From Purshia tridentata (lineage: Eukaryota; Streptophyta; Magnoliopsida; Rosales; Rosaceae), in NCBI GenBank assembly GCA_003254885.1, contig QANT01000552.1, positions 49,040-113,039 on the forward strand: DNA of 64,000 nucleotides. Direction: 5' to 3'. The notes under the pieces were generated by a model that searched no databases, was not told where the DNA came from, and saw nothing but the letters and a program-made list of their open reading frames with translations. Positions 36,543 to 47,803 of the stretch are shown here, piece after piece. The position numbers and the translations under genes were made by a program. Numbering within the stretch: the first letter of the stretch is position 1; each line of letters opens with the position of its first letter.

Positions 36543-39444
36543 TCAAAGGACCGACCTCAAATTCCACCTTGGAACTCGGAGTGATCCTGCGGGAATCCAA
36601 TATCAAGGAAAATCCTACCGAAAAATCGCCAGAACCTCCCCTCAAATTGGACTAACCCTTTCTTTCGAAAACCTGTGAAGCACACTTCTATTCTAAACAG
36701 CGCCTCTACCATAAAGAAGGGGTCTCCGACCCGAAGTTCAAAACCAACTAATTAAGTTTTCAACTAGATTTTTAGAGCGGTACTACAAATTTCACTAAAG
36801 CAATAAAATTTACAAGAGTAATTAGTTCCTACAAATTACAAAAGTTCACTAGACTGCCTCGACGTCTTTGGCCCAACCGCTCCACCGCTACAACTTGGGG
36901 GGAAAATTTAAAGACAACCATAAAGGAAAAACTAGTGAGAAGACTCAATGAGTGGACAAAGATAACAAGTGTTTAAACTTAACTAAAAAAAATCCATTTA
37001 TTATGGCAAACTATAAAAATAACTGGCCACTAAGACCTCACGTCTCTCTTTAAAATCCCCCAATCTTAAATCACTTTCATAAAATTCACTGAAAATTCTA
37101 TGTAAAAATCCGCATCTGAAATCCATTCTGAAAACTCTAATAACTCGATAAAACTGATCAAACTCCCAAATTATCAAATAAGAACTGAAATCTATGTTCT
37201 CACGAATTATCTTTGTGAACTGATCTAAAAAGAATGCTCTCACCTAATCCAATATCTAGAAATCCTGCCGTACATGTGTAGGGCCTATAACCTGCCGTAC
37301 GCATGCAGGGCCAATAATCCTGCCGTACATGCGCAGAGCCCACAACCTGCCGTACGCATGCAGGGCCAATAATCCTGCCATACATGCGCAGGGCCCACAA
37401 CCTGTCGTACGCATGCAGGGCCAATAATCCTACCGTACATGTGCAGAGCCTGAGTCTGTCATATACATGCAGGGCCATTGAATCTGTCGTACGTGCACGC
37501 AGGGTCACCCCCAAAGGGCAAGGCATCCCGACACACGGCCCGAAGCCTACGTGTGTGCCGTGATGGGTCCCAAAGACCTATACAATATGATAACCTGGAG
37601 AGATATTGAATAGGGTGGTTGAAATCATAAACTTCCGAAACTCCTTTCCTAAGATATAAAATACTTAACATTTCTCAAAAACCATGACTAGTAAATCCTT
37701 GGCACAAAAGCCCATTGACATCCAATATTTTCTCAAACTCAAGCATGAAAAACATTTTGAATTTCTTTCTGTCTCGCCAAAGCATGAAATCCGGTATAAC
37801 AAATTCCAAACCCAAAGTCTAAGTCAAACTTATATAAGAAATCCGTAAACTAAACTTATGAACCAAATAATATTTCTAATTTAAATAAATCAGAGCTCAA
37901 ATAAACTCAAACTAAAAATATGAATTAAATCATAAAATCCATAAACAATTCATAAACAAAGTCCACTCACAGAGATAGCCTAGCTTTGGTCTCCGGCTGG
38001 ATTGTCTTTGGACTCGGGGGTGTTTAGGCATTACGCTTCACAAATCTATATTTCACACTATAACTCAACTTAATTTACTTCTCGACTCATAACCCGACAC
38101 CACTAGATTTTTTTAACTCGTTAAATCTCTCCAAATACCTTCCATTACCACAAAACTCAACTAAGGGTTGTTCGGCTGCCATTTCGGTGTCCAAAAGGTT
38201 TCTAATTCGGTCTAAATTAGAGATTTATTAACTCAAACAACCTCTAGGCACCCAAAAATCAATAACTCACTAACAAAAGGCCTCAATTCGTGATAATTAG
38301 AAGAAAAGACAACTGGGTGGTCGGAATCACTGCCCTCGCTGCCCAAACTGGTGGCACCCAATCCACAAATCAGAATTTCACCAATTTTTCATACAACTTC
38401 CAATTCTAAACCTCAATTAAAGGTCCATGAGGTAAGAAGCATCTAGAAATCCATTAGAAACACTCCTTATGACCAAAATACAAACTCACCCGAAATGGGC
38501 ATAAGCCCCCAAATTTCCAACTTTCAATTTCTCTCAAAATTCTCGAATCAAACAACCAATTAAGTCCCAAATCACCCCAAATCCATCCTTAACCTCACAA
38601 TTACACAAAACATCCATCAATTTCACCCAAACAAGGCCAACCCAAAACGGGTCCCAAAATCCCCAAAGTTTCAATCCTACAAAATACTCGAAATTGAACA
38701 ACCAAATTACAGGGAAAAGAAAGCCCATACCTAGTGGAGAAAAACCCACCAAAAACTTTGAAGATTTGAGCTCGGAGGAGGCCGAAACCAAGGGAGGAAG
38801 ATCGGCGGATCTGCTTGAGTTAGCAACAGTACGAAGCCTCTACAAGTTTCACTAGTCAACGAATAAATCTGATTTTGGGAGGGTAGAAACTAGACACATA
38901 AATGAACATTTCTCTGGTTTTGAGTTTTCTCATTTGGAGCTGAGAAATGGGTCGTATTTGACTCACAAAGAGGAAGAGAGGAGTGAATGTGAGAGAGCAC
39001 CGAAGAGAGAAAGAAAATAGGGAAAAATAAGGAGGAATGCGTGAGAGTGGAGAGCGAAAGAGTCTAGAAAAATTTGGATTTTTGATTTCTAAATCTCATC
39101 TTGGCAAAATTACAAGTTTGCCACTCGCTTCCTACATTCGTAACTTCCAAACCGTAGCTCCAATGGACGCATGCTTCGTGTCTATGAACTTGTGAAGTCG
39201 AGCTCTACGCAACCATGTCAAAGTCAACTTCGCAATCCTAGTAATTTAAAAAGTCAACCTTGGGGTCTTTTATCACGTTCTTAACTTTCTAACCGTAGCT
39301 CTAAACGACCCATGCCGTGTGTCGACAAACTCGTGAGCTCAAGACCTTCCTAAAGGACCCAAGGTCAAAGCTAAAATCTTACTAGAACCAAAAGTTAACT
39401 TTGGGGCCCTATTAGAATTTACTTAAAAGATACGGGTCGTTACA
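36543..39444 (-). mobile_element. Solo LTR, family A, copy 1 (2.9 kb)
   Basis: An insert in reverse orientation. Read on the minus strand it starts TGTAACGACCCGTATC and ends GGTCCTTTGA. It is flanked by a direct 5-bp repeat CACTT (36,538-36,542 and 39,445-39,449), and removing the insert restores a normal satellite monomer. Ends starting TG with a 5-bp target duplication and no gag-pol fit a solo LTR left by recombination between the two LTRs of a retrotransposon. The last two bases are GA rather than the usual CA. Start and end match the copies at 44,771 and 63,648. Short ORFs in it are not recognisable genes. Confidence 0.85.
37255..37505 (-). repeat. Minisatellite inside the LTR (CGTACGCATGCAGGG units)
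   Basis: About eight units of 24-31 bp alternating CCTGCCGTACGCATGCAGGG and CCTGCCGTACATGCGCAGRG. Each unit contains a partly self-complementary core (GTACGCATGC). The same array is found at the equivalent place in the other full-size LTR (46,490-46,630). Confidence 0.85.
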
Positions 39445-40469
39445 CACTTTCTCATGCTTGGATTAGCGTTCTAGTCTTAAAGAAGCACATTTCGTGTTAG
39501 GATAGAACAAAAATGTCTTTTCGGTGCATACTTAGTCTAACCTCGTCCAAATTGCACCAAAACATGCCTGGTTGGCAAGAAAGAGATTAGGAAGCACTTT
39601 GTAAAGTCTCGACTAGCATGCTGGCCCTAAAGAACCACTTTAGGTATTAAGAATGAACGAAAACATCATTTCAGTGCACACTCAGTACAGTTTGGTTAAG
39701 GTTGCATCAAAACGTTATTGATTGGCAAGAAAGACATGGGGAAGCACGTTCACATGCTTGGATTAGCATTATAGCCATAAAGAAGCACATTTCTTACTGA
39801 GAGGAACAAAAACATCATTTTGGTGCATACTTGGTCCAATTTCGTCCAATTTTCTACAAAAACGTGCCTGTTTGGCAAGAAATTAGATATGGGGAAGCAC
39901 TTTTCTCATGCTTGCATTAGCGTTCTTGCCCTTAAGAAGCACATTTTTTTTAAGAACGCATGAAAACGTCATTTTGGTGCATACTCAATCTAATTTCGTT
40001 TAAATTGCATCAAAACGTGCCTGGTTGGTAATAAAGACATAAGGAAGCACTTTCTCTTGTTTGGATTAGTGTTCTAGCCCAAATGAACCACTTTAGGTTT
40101 TAAGAATGCATGAAACGTCATTTCAGAGCACACTGTGTACAATTTGGTTAAAGTTGCACCAAATCGCTCTCGGTTAGCAAGACACATGTTCTCATGCTTG
40201 GATTAGCGTTTTAGACCTCAAGAAGCACATTTCATGTCAAGAAAAAAACTAAAACGTCATTTCGGTGCATACTTTGTCTACTTTCATCTAAGTTGCATCA
40301 AAACGTGCCCGGTTGGCAAGAAAGACATGAGGACGCACTTTCTCATGTCTCAATTAGCATGCTAGCCCTAAAGAACCACTTTAGGCCATAAGAATGCACG
40401 AAAACATCATTTCGGTGCATACTCAGTCCAAATTAGAACAAAACGTTTTTGGTTGACAAGAAATACATA
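39445..40469 (+). repeat. 150-bp satellite array, block 4c (last satellite)
   Basis: Continuation of block 4b after the solo LTR; marker variant at 39,495. The satellite stops within a monomer at about 40,469 (GACAAGAAATACATA) and does not return before the window ends. This marks the insertion edge of the MULE. Confidence 0.9.
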
Positions 40470-41576
40470 GGGTAATTTTATTAAATTTACCCTTTAATTA
40501 ACACACTCACTTTTTTAACCCTTCCCACAAAAACTTATCTTTTTTAGCTTTTTGCCCCAATTTTTGCCAATATTGCCCTTGTCTATTATTTCCATTGAAT
40601 ATCACATATCAGCTGAAGACATCAGCTACATGAGATTGAATCCTCTTAGCGCCAAACCTTTTGGTTCCAAATACTCTCGGCGCCAAATCTTCAAATACCT
40701 TTCCATTGCACAACTGATGTAATGCCAGTGCCATCTTGTGGGATCGGGATATTCTGTCTACCGCTATAAGCTCTGATCCCTCTTTCCCCGAATTAGAAAC
40801 CCAGAAAGTCTTTGCACTTGGAGGGCGATTGATTACAGATCTGGGTACTGCGCGAACCCAGCCCAAACTCATACCCACCTGAAATCGTTACTCCGGTCAA
40901 GCATCCACCACCTTCCAAGGAAGAAATCCAACTCCATTATTTCAGATCTTCAGTGATTGTAGGTTTTTAAATCCTCGTAATGTCATATTATTGTGGTTGT
41001 TGTGGTTGTTGAGGTTGTTTTGGTTGCTGTGATTGATTTGAATTTTTGCATAGTTCTAGGTAGGTAGCTAGAAGGAAACCTTGTTGTAGCATACGTGCTG
41101 TAGCCTAGTAGTCAATGTGCGACTCAGTACACTACAACACATAAGTGATGCTATAGCGGAATATAATCAATGTGCTGTAGCAAGAAAAATTGTCCTGGTC
41201 TTATATACTTCTGAGTTAGGCAGGGGTATGAGGTATAGACTGCATTTGTCAAAAGTTTGAACGTCGACACACTATCGCAATGGGTTAGACAATATGTTGA
41301 CATGAACTTCCTAAACTGGCTACAGCACTTCAAGTGTGTCAAAAAATTGTCTACCGTATGTCGACAATATGTCGACGTTTGAGCTTTTAAAAAATGCGGG
41401 ACGTCTGCACCTGAAAATGTTCCCTCATATAGTTACTACCGGACGCTGTATAACACACATTGAATGAAAATTTATATGTGAGTTAAAAATGTCCTAAAGC
41501 ATTATGTATATTACTTATAAATAACTTATACAATACGTGTAGATAAGTTATTCACAATTAATATACATTTTAGGGT
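40470..41576. other. Candidate MULE left end and leader, non-coding
   Basis: The first 23 bases are nearly self-complementary (GGGTAATTTTATT... ending ...AAATTTACCC). The stretch to about 41,000 is AT-rich and pyrimidine-rich with no recognisable gene. A GTCGACAC-type fold-back repeat lies at about 41,190-41,430. I found no inverted partner of the terminus elsewhere in the window. Confidence 0.4.
41190..41430. repeat. GTCGACAC fold-back repeat, copy 1
   Basis: Arms carrying ACGTCGACACACTATCGC and ATGTCGACAATATGTCGACG in opposed orientation flank a centre with GGCTACAGCAC. The outer part resembles the better preserved copies at 42,233 and 57,424, but it is degenerate. Confidence 0.6.
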
Positions 41577-42051
41577 GTTAACTTATATTTTTCAGACAAT
41601 TTGTGATCTAAGGGTGTTAAGCACGCATGCACTAGATTCCACACAAACATAACTTTGTGATCTCTCATTTTGTTTGTGTGGTGTCTAGTGCATGCGTACT
41701 AAAGGATGATAAGTACAAGTTACTCAGGCCAAGTTAAATATTACGTTGTTAACTTATATTAATTAGACTTGAGCACACATGCACTAGATTCTACACGAAC
41801 AGAACTTTGTAAAGCCTCCACAATTAGTATGAGCTCTCATTTTGTTCGTGTGGTATCTAAGGGATGATACGCATAAGTTAACTAGGGCTAGGTACATATT
41901 AGGTTGTTAACTTATATCAATGAGACTTGAGAACAGAATTGTATGAGGCTTCATCGATCAATGTGAGCTCTCATTTTGTTCGTCTGGTATCTCGTGAATG
42001 CGTACTGAGGGATGAAAAGTATAAGTTACCAAGGGCAAAGTACATATTAGG
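41577..42051. repeat. Three tandem units with a strong hairpin, upstream of mudrA
   Basis: Units begin GTTAACTTATAT at 41,577, 41,748 and 41,906 (171, 158 and about 146 bp). Unit 1 contains an inverted repeat: ACGCATGCACTAGA...CACACAAAC pairs with GTTTGTGTG...TCTAGTGCATGCGT (about 41,622-41,698, 24 of 26 positions, short loop). Units 2 and 3 keep partial arms (CATTTTGTTCGTSTGGTATCT). The location 0.45 kb ahead of the transposase start suggests a cis-acting or subterminal role, which is inference. Confidence 0.8.
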
Positions 42052-42232
42052 TGGGCCAAGATCCAATGCAAATGAAAAATAAATAAGCGTGAATGTAGGT
42101 GCTGACATGGTTTCGACATGTTGTCGACACGAAATTGAGATGTGCTACAGCCTGTGAATTTTGTGTCGACACTTTGTCCGCGCTCTGTCGGCGCAAGCAT
42201 TCATTTCCATATATTTGAATATTAGATTGTTA

Positions 42233-42446
42233 TAGTCCTTCTATACAGAGAATGATTGTACCTTTTAAAATTTACGAACACCGACACAGTGTTGAGATGG
42301 TATAGATACAGTGTCGACATGAAATTCGCAAACCTGCTGCAACACATTATCTATGTCGAACCCATGTCTACGTTGTGTCTACACTGTGTCGGCATCGGCA
42401 AAATAATAAAAGATAAGTCATCCTCACCTGAAAAAATCCCTTGGTT
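42233..42446. repeat. GTCGACAC fold-back repeat, copy 2 (well preserved)
   Basis: Starts AGTCCTTCTATACAGAGAAT and ends CCTCACCTGAAAAAATCCCTT, which are imperfect inverted ends. The inner arms ACCGACACAGTGTTGAG / CAGTGTCGACATG mirror CTACGTTGTGTCTACACTGTGTCGGC around a GCTGCAACAC centre. The size of about 210 bp and the fold-back structure suit a MITE. Confidence 0.7.
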
Positions 42447-45400
42447 GTTATATGGCCTCTGTGTAAACTGTATTAATAAATTGTGCATTTCAACTTGAAA
42501 TTTCAGATGAATGTCGTGCGTGTGATCTGTTACTATCATGGGAAGTGGATCACATCTTATCAGACTGGTAAGATATTGGCATACGAAGGCGATGATGAGA
42601 AAGGAATATGACTACCTAAACTGACAAGCCTTGATGAGCTCCAAGAGTTGGCTAGCGAACTTATTGGGGTTGACAGAGACTCGCACACAATATACATGAG
42701 GTACTCGGCAAAAGATTCAGTAAGTGGGGTTGTCAAGTTTATCAAGATCAGAGACTTCATTGATTTGGATTATTTCTTGAACCAAGATAGTCATACCATG
42801 GTACCATTGTACATAGAAGCACATGCCAAGGAAGATAATGAGGCTAAAAACCCGCGACCGCCACGACCTTCTATTATGAGTAGCCATTCTAGCAATGTGT
42901 TGCAAGAGGCACGTCCATCACCGGTCTCTAATCTAGCTTCCCTATTCGCCGATATTGAGGTGAAAGCAGTTGCGCCCGTTGTTTTCAGTGAACCATTTCC
43001 TATAGGCAACCTAGATTCCACTGAAATAATGTATGGTGACATTGACTATACCGACAATGATGACAGTGGAGTTGCTCCCCTAGGTAGAGCCCAATCACGG
43101 TCAGCATCGCACGAACAAGTGGCAAACGAAGGCCCAACAGTCCCAAATGTAGCAATTTCAGCTCCCCATGGCCGCACTATCCTTGAAGTTGGACAGTCTT
43201 ATGTAGGACTTGATGAAGAATCTCCTGATTCAGTTGTGACTAAAAGACAAGCAATGAGTCTTGTTCATAAAAGACGCAAGGCAGAGTCATCCCCAGCTTC
43301 TTTTGAACCACGTAACATTTGGCCTACAACTAAAGCTACAATTCATTGTGCTGCTATGAGAATGGTTGATGGTATGGTTAATGACTGTGATGAGGTGGGA
43401 GTTGAAGGTATTTTTGATACCAAGGATGCACTTCGACATGTTCTTGCTTTGAAAGCAATTAAGGACAACCGTGAGTACCGAGTGCTAAGGTCTTCAAATA
43501 CAGTTTTCACCCAGTGCTGCCTCCACGAAGGATGCCCGTATTGGATCCGTGCTATGAGGCAGCAACCATCTGGCCTTTGGAAGATTACCGAGTTCGTTGA
43601 CAAATACACATGTGGGCTGAAGCTTAGTCACAAGGAACATCGACAAGCTACTTCTAGTCTAATTGGACAGGTTATAAAACATAAGTACGTTGGTGCGGGC
43701 CGCTCATATAGACCTCGTGAAATACAGGAGGACTTTCAAACCACCTATGGTGTGCTTGTTTCCTCTGGAACTTGTTGGCGAGCACGTGAGGCGGCTCTAG
43801 AGATAGTTAGAGGTTCGCCAGAGGAATCTTATGCCCTATTTCCTTCTTATTGTCACGAATTGGAGCAAAAGAATCTTGGAACTGTGACTTCCATACTAAC
43901 TGATGCAAATCATAACTTCCTTTACTTTTTTATGGCCTATGAGCTTCCGTTAAAGGGTTTGTTGAACAAATGCGACCTGTCTTGTCTGTTGATGCCACTT
44001 TCCTTAAGTGCAAGTATCGTGGAACCTTGTTGATTGCTGCAGCATTGGATGGCAATAACCATATATATCCAGTGGCGTTAGGAATATATGATAATGAGAA
44101 TGATGCCTCATGGGAGTGGGTCTTTGTTAAACTACGTAGTGTCATCGGGAACGTACCAAATTTGGTGGTGGTATCTGATAGGCATGATAGCATACGGAAA
44201 GCATGCTACAAAGCTTTTCCCGAGGCTGCCTACACAAATTGCATGGTGCACCTAAAGGTGAATATGAAGAAGAAGTTCAGCCTACCAGAGGATGCTGCTG
44301 ATTTGAATTTATTTATTTCAGCAGCCAAGAAACCTCGGCAGAAGTCATGTCTGCAATTGTTGCGCAAAATGAGTGATCCTGTTTGGCAATGGATAACTGG
44401 TGAGGAAGTTGGTTATGCACTTTGGGCTCGGTCATACTGTAAGTACTCTAGGTTCGATAGCATGTCAACAAATATTGCTGAGTCCCTTAATGCTTGGCTA
44501 AAAGAGGCCCGAGAGCTTCCAGTGACATCTTTGATTGAGTACATTAGGCATGTGCTACAGCTCTGGTTCTTCACGCGTCGGTCCAATGCTACTTCATGTA
44601 CTACCTTCTTGACACCAGATAGAGGGGGACGTATACTGCATGATCGGATACAAGAATGCCTACGACTGATTGTCCATCCCATTAACAGGACAGAGTTTAA
44701 TGTTGTGGATCCCTGTAAGTCATCTGCGTGTGTAAACCTTGAGAGCCGAAGTTGCTCTTGTAGGGCGTTTTGTAACGACCCGTACTCGTAAGGAAAAAAT
44801 TTTTAATTTTTAATATGGTTTTGGGGCCAAAAGTTGACTTTGGATTTGGATGAGATTGGATGTTTGACTTTGGGTCCATTAGGAAGGCCTCGGGCTTACG
44901 AGTTTATAGACATGCGGCATGTCCCGTTTGGAGGGACGGTTTGAAAATTTTGTACGTGGCAAAGGACCCAAAAGTTGACTTTTTGAATTATAGGGCCCTT
45001 GGAGTGGACCTTGACATGGTTAAGTAGAGCTCGGCCCCACGAGTTCGTAGACAGGAAGTATGCGTCAAACGGAGTTACGGTTTGTGAGTTATGGACGTGT
45101 GAAGGTAGTGGCAAAATGGTAAATAAAGTGACTTTGCCTTAAAAAAATTCCAGATTTTTCTGGAAACCCCTCTGCCTTCTTTTTATCTCTTTCTCCCCCT
45201 CCCAGCCCGCAAACCAGCCAATTCACCTACCTTGTGCGCGCGTCACCCCTCCTCTCCCCCATCCAGCCAATTCCGACCAACAACCAGCCGCCGACGCCAG
45301 CTGCCGTGACCCCCGACGCCGACGCCAACCTCTGCGCGCGCCGCTGCTTGGAAAGGACACCACGAGCCGCTGCAACCTCCAGTTTTCCGGCCAGTTTCCG

Positions 45401-46489
45401 GCGGTTTTCTTGCCCATTTAGGTGGGTTTCCTCCCCCCCTCTTCTAGCATTTAAATTACCTTAGTTTGGGGCTATAATTGGGATGGAATTAGACATGAGA
45501 AGAAATTGGGATTTAACCCCAAATCTGGAAATTCAGAAATCAGTGGCTTGGGGTGCGAAATTGGAGTTGAAATTACTAATTCCCAATCTTAGGACATGTT
45601 AATTGGGGTTTAGAACCATGGGCTTTAAGGAATAATGTAAGAAATTGGGAATTGGTGGATGAGAATATGGCTATTTCGGGTGATTGCTCGAAAATTGGGG
45701 AATTGATATAAATTAGTGGTATTTTAGCTAATTTCCATTGTTTAGAAATCAAATCTAGAGTGTGGAATGATGGGTTCGAAGGAAAAGGCGGAAATGGTGA
45801 AATTGGGGGTTGAAAACGCCACTTTGATTGGGGTTGAGGTTAGTCCGACCCATTAGTCGTGGAATTTAGAAATCGTCGGGGAGTTTAGACTTTATTAAGC
45901 GAGCTATTAACTTGGGTGGTATAGAAAAGACTTAGGTTAGCGAAACCCCAAATTTTAGACATAGATGGACACTTTAAATGAGGGAACTAATAACGTATTT
46001 CTTTTCTTATAGGGACGACACCCGAGAGTGAAGGCGATCCAACCGAGCAACGTGACTAGACTCCTTGACTGTGAGTGGACTTCATTTTTATTTAAGTTTC
46101 TCAAGTTCTAAATTTAATTCATTTTCGTATGTTTTGCGTAGTCATGAATTTCAATTTGCTATATATTGATTTTGGGATTTGGAGTGCTATTAATTGGTTT
46201 TATGAATTGATATGTATTCTCGTCAAGTGATGATTGAGATTGTGTGAAACCCAATTAAAGTACGGTTTCTGCGGGAATAATTATTGAATTCTCCAAAATT
46301 TTTAAAAGCGTTTTCAAATAGAATTTATTTAATTTTTAATGTGGATGATTGAGTATGGATGGATTTAGATTTTTATTAAGCCCCCACTTAGTACCCGTCT
46401 TGGATTATGGAAGTATATAGGTCTTTGGGACCCATCACGGCACACACATAGGCTTTGGGCCGTGTGCCGGGATGCTCTGCCCTTTGGGG

Positions 46490-46630
46490 GCGGCCCTGCG
46501 TGCACGTAGGGCAGGTTAATAGCCCTGCATGTGTATGACAGACTCCAGCTCTGCACATGTACGGCAGGATACTGCCCTGCATGCGTATGGCAGGCTATGG
46601 GCCCTGCGCATGTACGGCAGGCTATATGGG
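46490..46630 (+). repeat. Minisatellite inside LTR copy 2
   Basis: About five units of the CCCTGCATGCGTATGGCAGG / CCCTGCGCATGTACGGCAGG type at the same place as the array in LTR copy 1, so the array is a family feature of the LTR rather than a local accident. Confidence 0.8.
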
Positions 46631-46850
46631 GAAACTGGGAGCGAATAAAATATTTGATTTAAATCTGGAGATTTTACTTATGCGGGAGAACTTGGTGGTT
46701 TTGCGTGATGAAATTTTCATTCTTTTAAAATGTACGGCAGGCTATACGGGGAAACTGGGAGCGAATAAAATATTTGATTTAAATCTGGAGATTTTGCTTA
46801 TGCGGGAGAACTACGTGGTTTTGCGTGATGAAATTTTCATTCTTTTAAAA
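46611..46850 (+). repeat. 120-bp tandem duplication inside LTR copy 2
   Basis: Two units starting TGTACGGCAGGCTATAYGGG at 46,611 and 46,731, differing at only a few positions. LTR copy 1 does not show the second unit in its equivalent part, so the duplication arose after the copies separated. Confidence 0.9.
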
Positions 46851-47803
46851 TGAGAACTCGCAAATTATTTTTACTAGTTATTGTAAATGATTGTTAAAAG
46901 AAATTATTAAGTCCATTTTAAAAACTGGGGGTTTTTCATACAAAGGTTGTAAGATCCTTATTTAAATTTTCAGTTAATTGAAAAAAATTATTTTATTTTT
47001 GTCCACTCACTGGGTTGTCTCACGTTTACCTCTTGTGTTTTTCTTTTAAAATTTCCCCCAGGTAATTGCGGTGGAGCGGTCGAGCAGGAGACGCGTCGAG
47101 GATTTCATAGAGTGTAGAAACTTGTAAATTTTCCCCTACTGTCTTTGAATTGCACTATTTACCGTAGTTGGCTTGTTACGATGTAAATATTACCGTTATT
47201 AGTACCAACATCATCTTGGTTTCCCTTTTTGTTATGAATTTGGGGTCGGAGACCCCTGTTTGTGGTAGGGGAGCTGGATTAGAAGTGTAATTTACAGGTT
47301 GCTAAAGAAAGGAAATCCAGGGTTAGTCCAATTTCAGGGGAGGTTCTGCCGAATTTTCGGTAGGATTTTCCTTGACATTGGATTCCCGCAGGATCACCCC
47401 GAGTCAAAAGGGTGGAACTCGGGGAGGGTCCTGTCACGTTTGATTTGGAGGGACTCCCGTGCAAGCATGCCTTGACAGTAGCAAGGTACCGTCAGTGGAA
47501 CCCTTATGAACTGTGTGCTCAATATTACACCAAGGAAACCTGGCAAGCTGTTATGCAATGTCCATTTATCCAGTTGGCCCCCAAGAGAATTGGAATGTTC
47601 CGGAAAACGTAAATAATCGGGTAGTCTTGCCCCCGATTATGAGACCTGAGAGTGGTCGGCCACGCAAGCAACGAACCCTCTCTGCAGGCGAAACAAAAAG
47701 ACAAAATAAATGCTCAAGGTGTGGAAAGGAAGGTTACAACCGGGCAACTTGCAAGAAGCCTATCCCTCTTTCTCACCGGCCTAATGCGAATACGCTGTCC
47801 TGA

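Larger units (their letters stand above)
44771..47436 (+). mobile_element. Solo LTR, family A, copy 2 (2.67 kb) inside mudrA
   Basis: Starts TGTAACGACCCGTACTCG and ends GGAGGGTCCTGTCA, so it has TG...CA ends. It is flanked by an exact 5-bp duplication CGTTT (44,766-44,770 and 47,437-47,441). Removing the insert plus one CGTTT rejoins the SWIM finger codons in frame. No retrotransposon protein is encoded. It shares its ends, the GTTGACTTT-rich leader and the internal minisatellite with copy 1 at 36,543. Confidence 0.95.
42507..47803 (+). pseudogene. mudrA: mudrA-like MULE transposase, split by a solo LTR
   Basis: DDE transposase of the Mutator superfamily, which would cut and join the MULE ends. 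The start is ATG 42,507 (MNVVRVICYYHGKW); a TGA at 42,609 breaks the frame. The MuDR N-terminal domain is near 43,330-43,640. A one-base frameshift lies near 43,950, and the catalytic domain is then open at 43,970-44,770. Catalytic residues are Asp at 43,991 (SVDATF), Asp at 44,177 (VVSDRHD) and Glu at 44,480 (NIAESLN), with the family's CMVH motif between. The SWIM finger begins CSCRAF, is interrupted by the LTR at 44,771-47,436, and resumes DLEGLPCKH at 47,442. Another frameshift is near 47,565. A C-terminal zinc knuckle reads CSRCGKEGYNRATC, with Tyr in place of the usual His. Clearly inactive. Confidence 0.93.

Noticed and set aside
37001-37671. Minus-strand frames in the solo LTR, including Cys/Tyr/Arg-rich repeats over the minisatellite
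   Set aside because: They are produced by the minisatellite in a non-coding LTR. The second LTR copy gives different, shorter frames.
40609-40878. 89-codon minus-strand frame next to the satellite edge, considered as a host exon
   Set aside because: No domain, no ATG start and no splice context; it sits in the presumed MULE leader.
45223-45464. Pro/Ala-rich frames on both strands at the GC-rich part of LTR copy 2
   Set aside because: They are caused by local GC-rich sequence inside the LTR and are not shared as a frame with copy 1.
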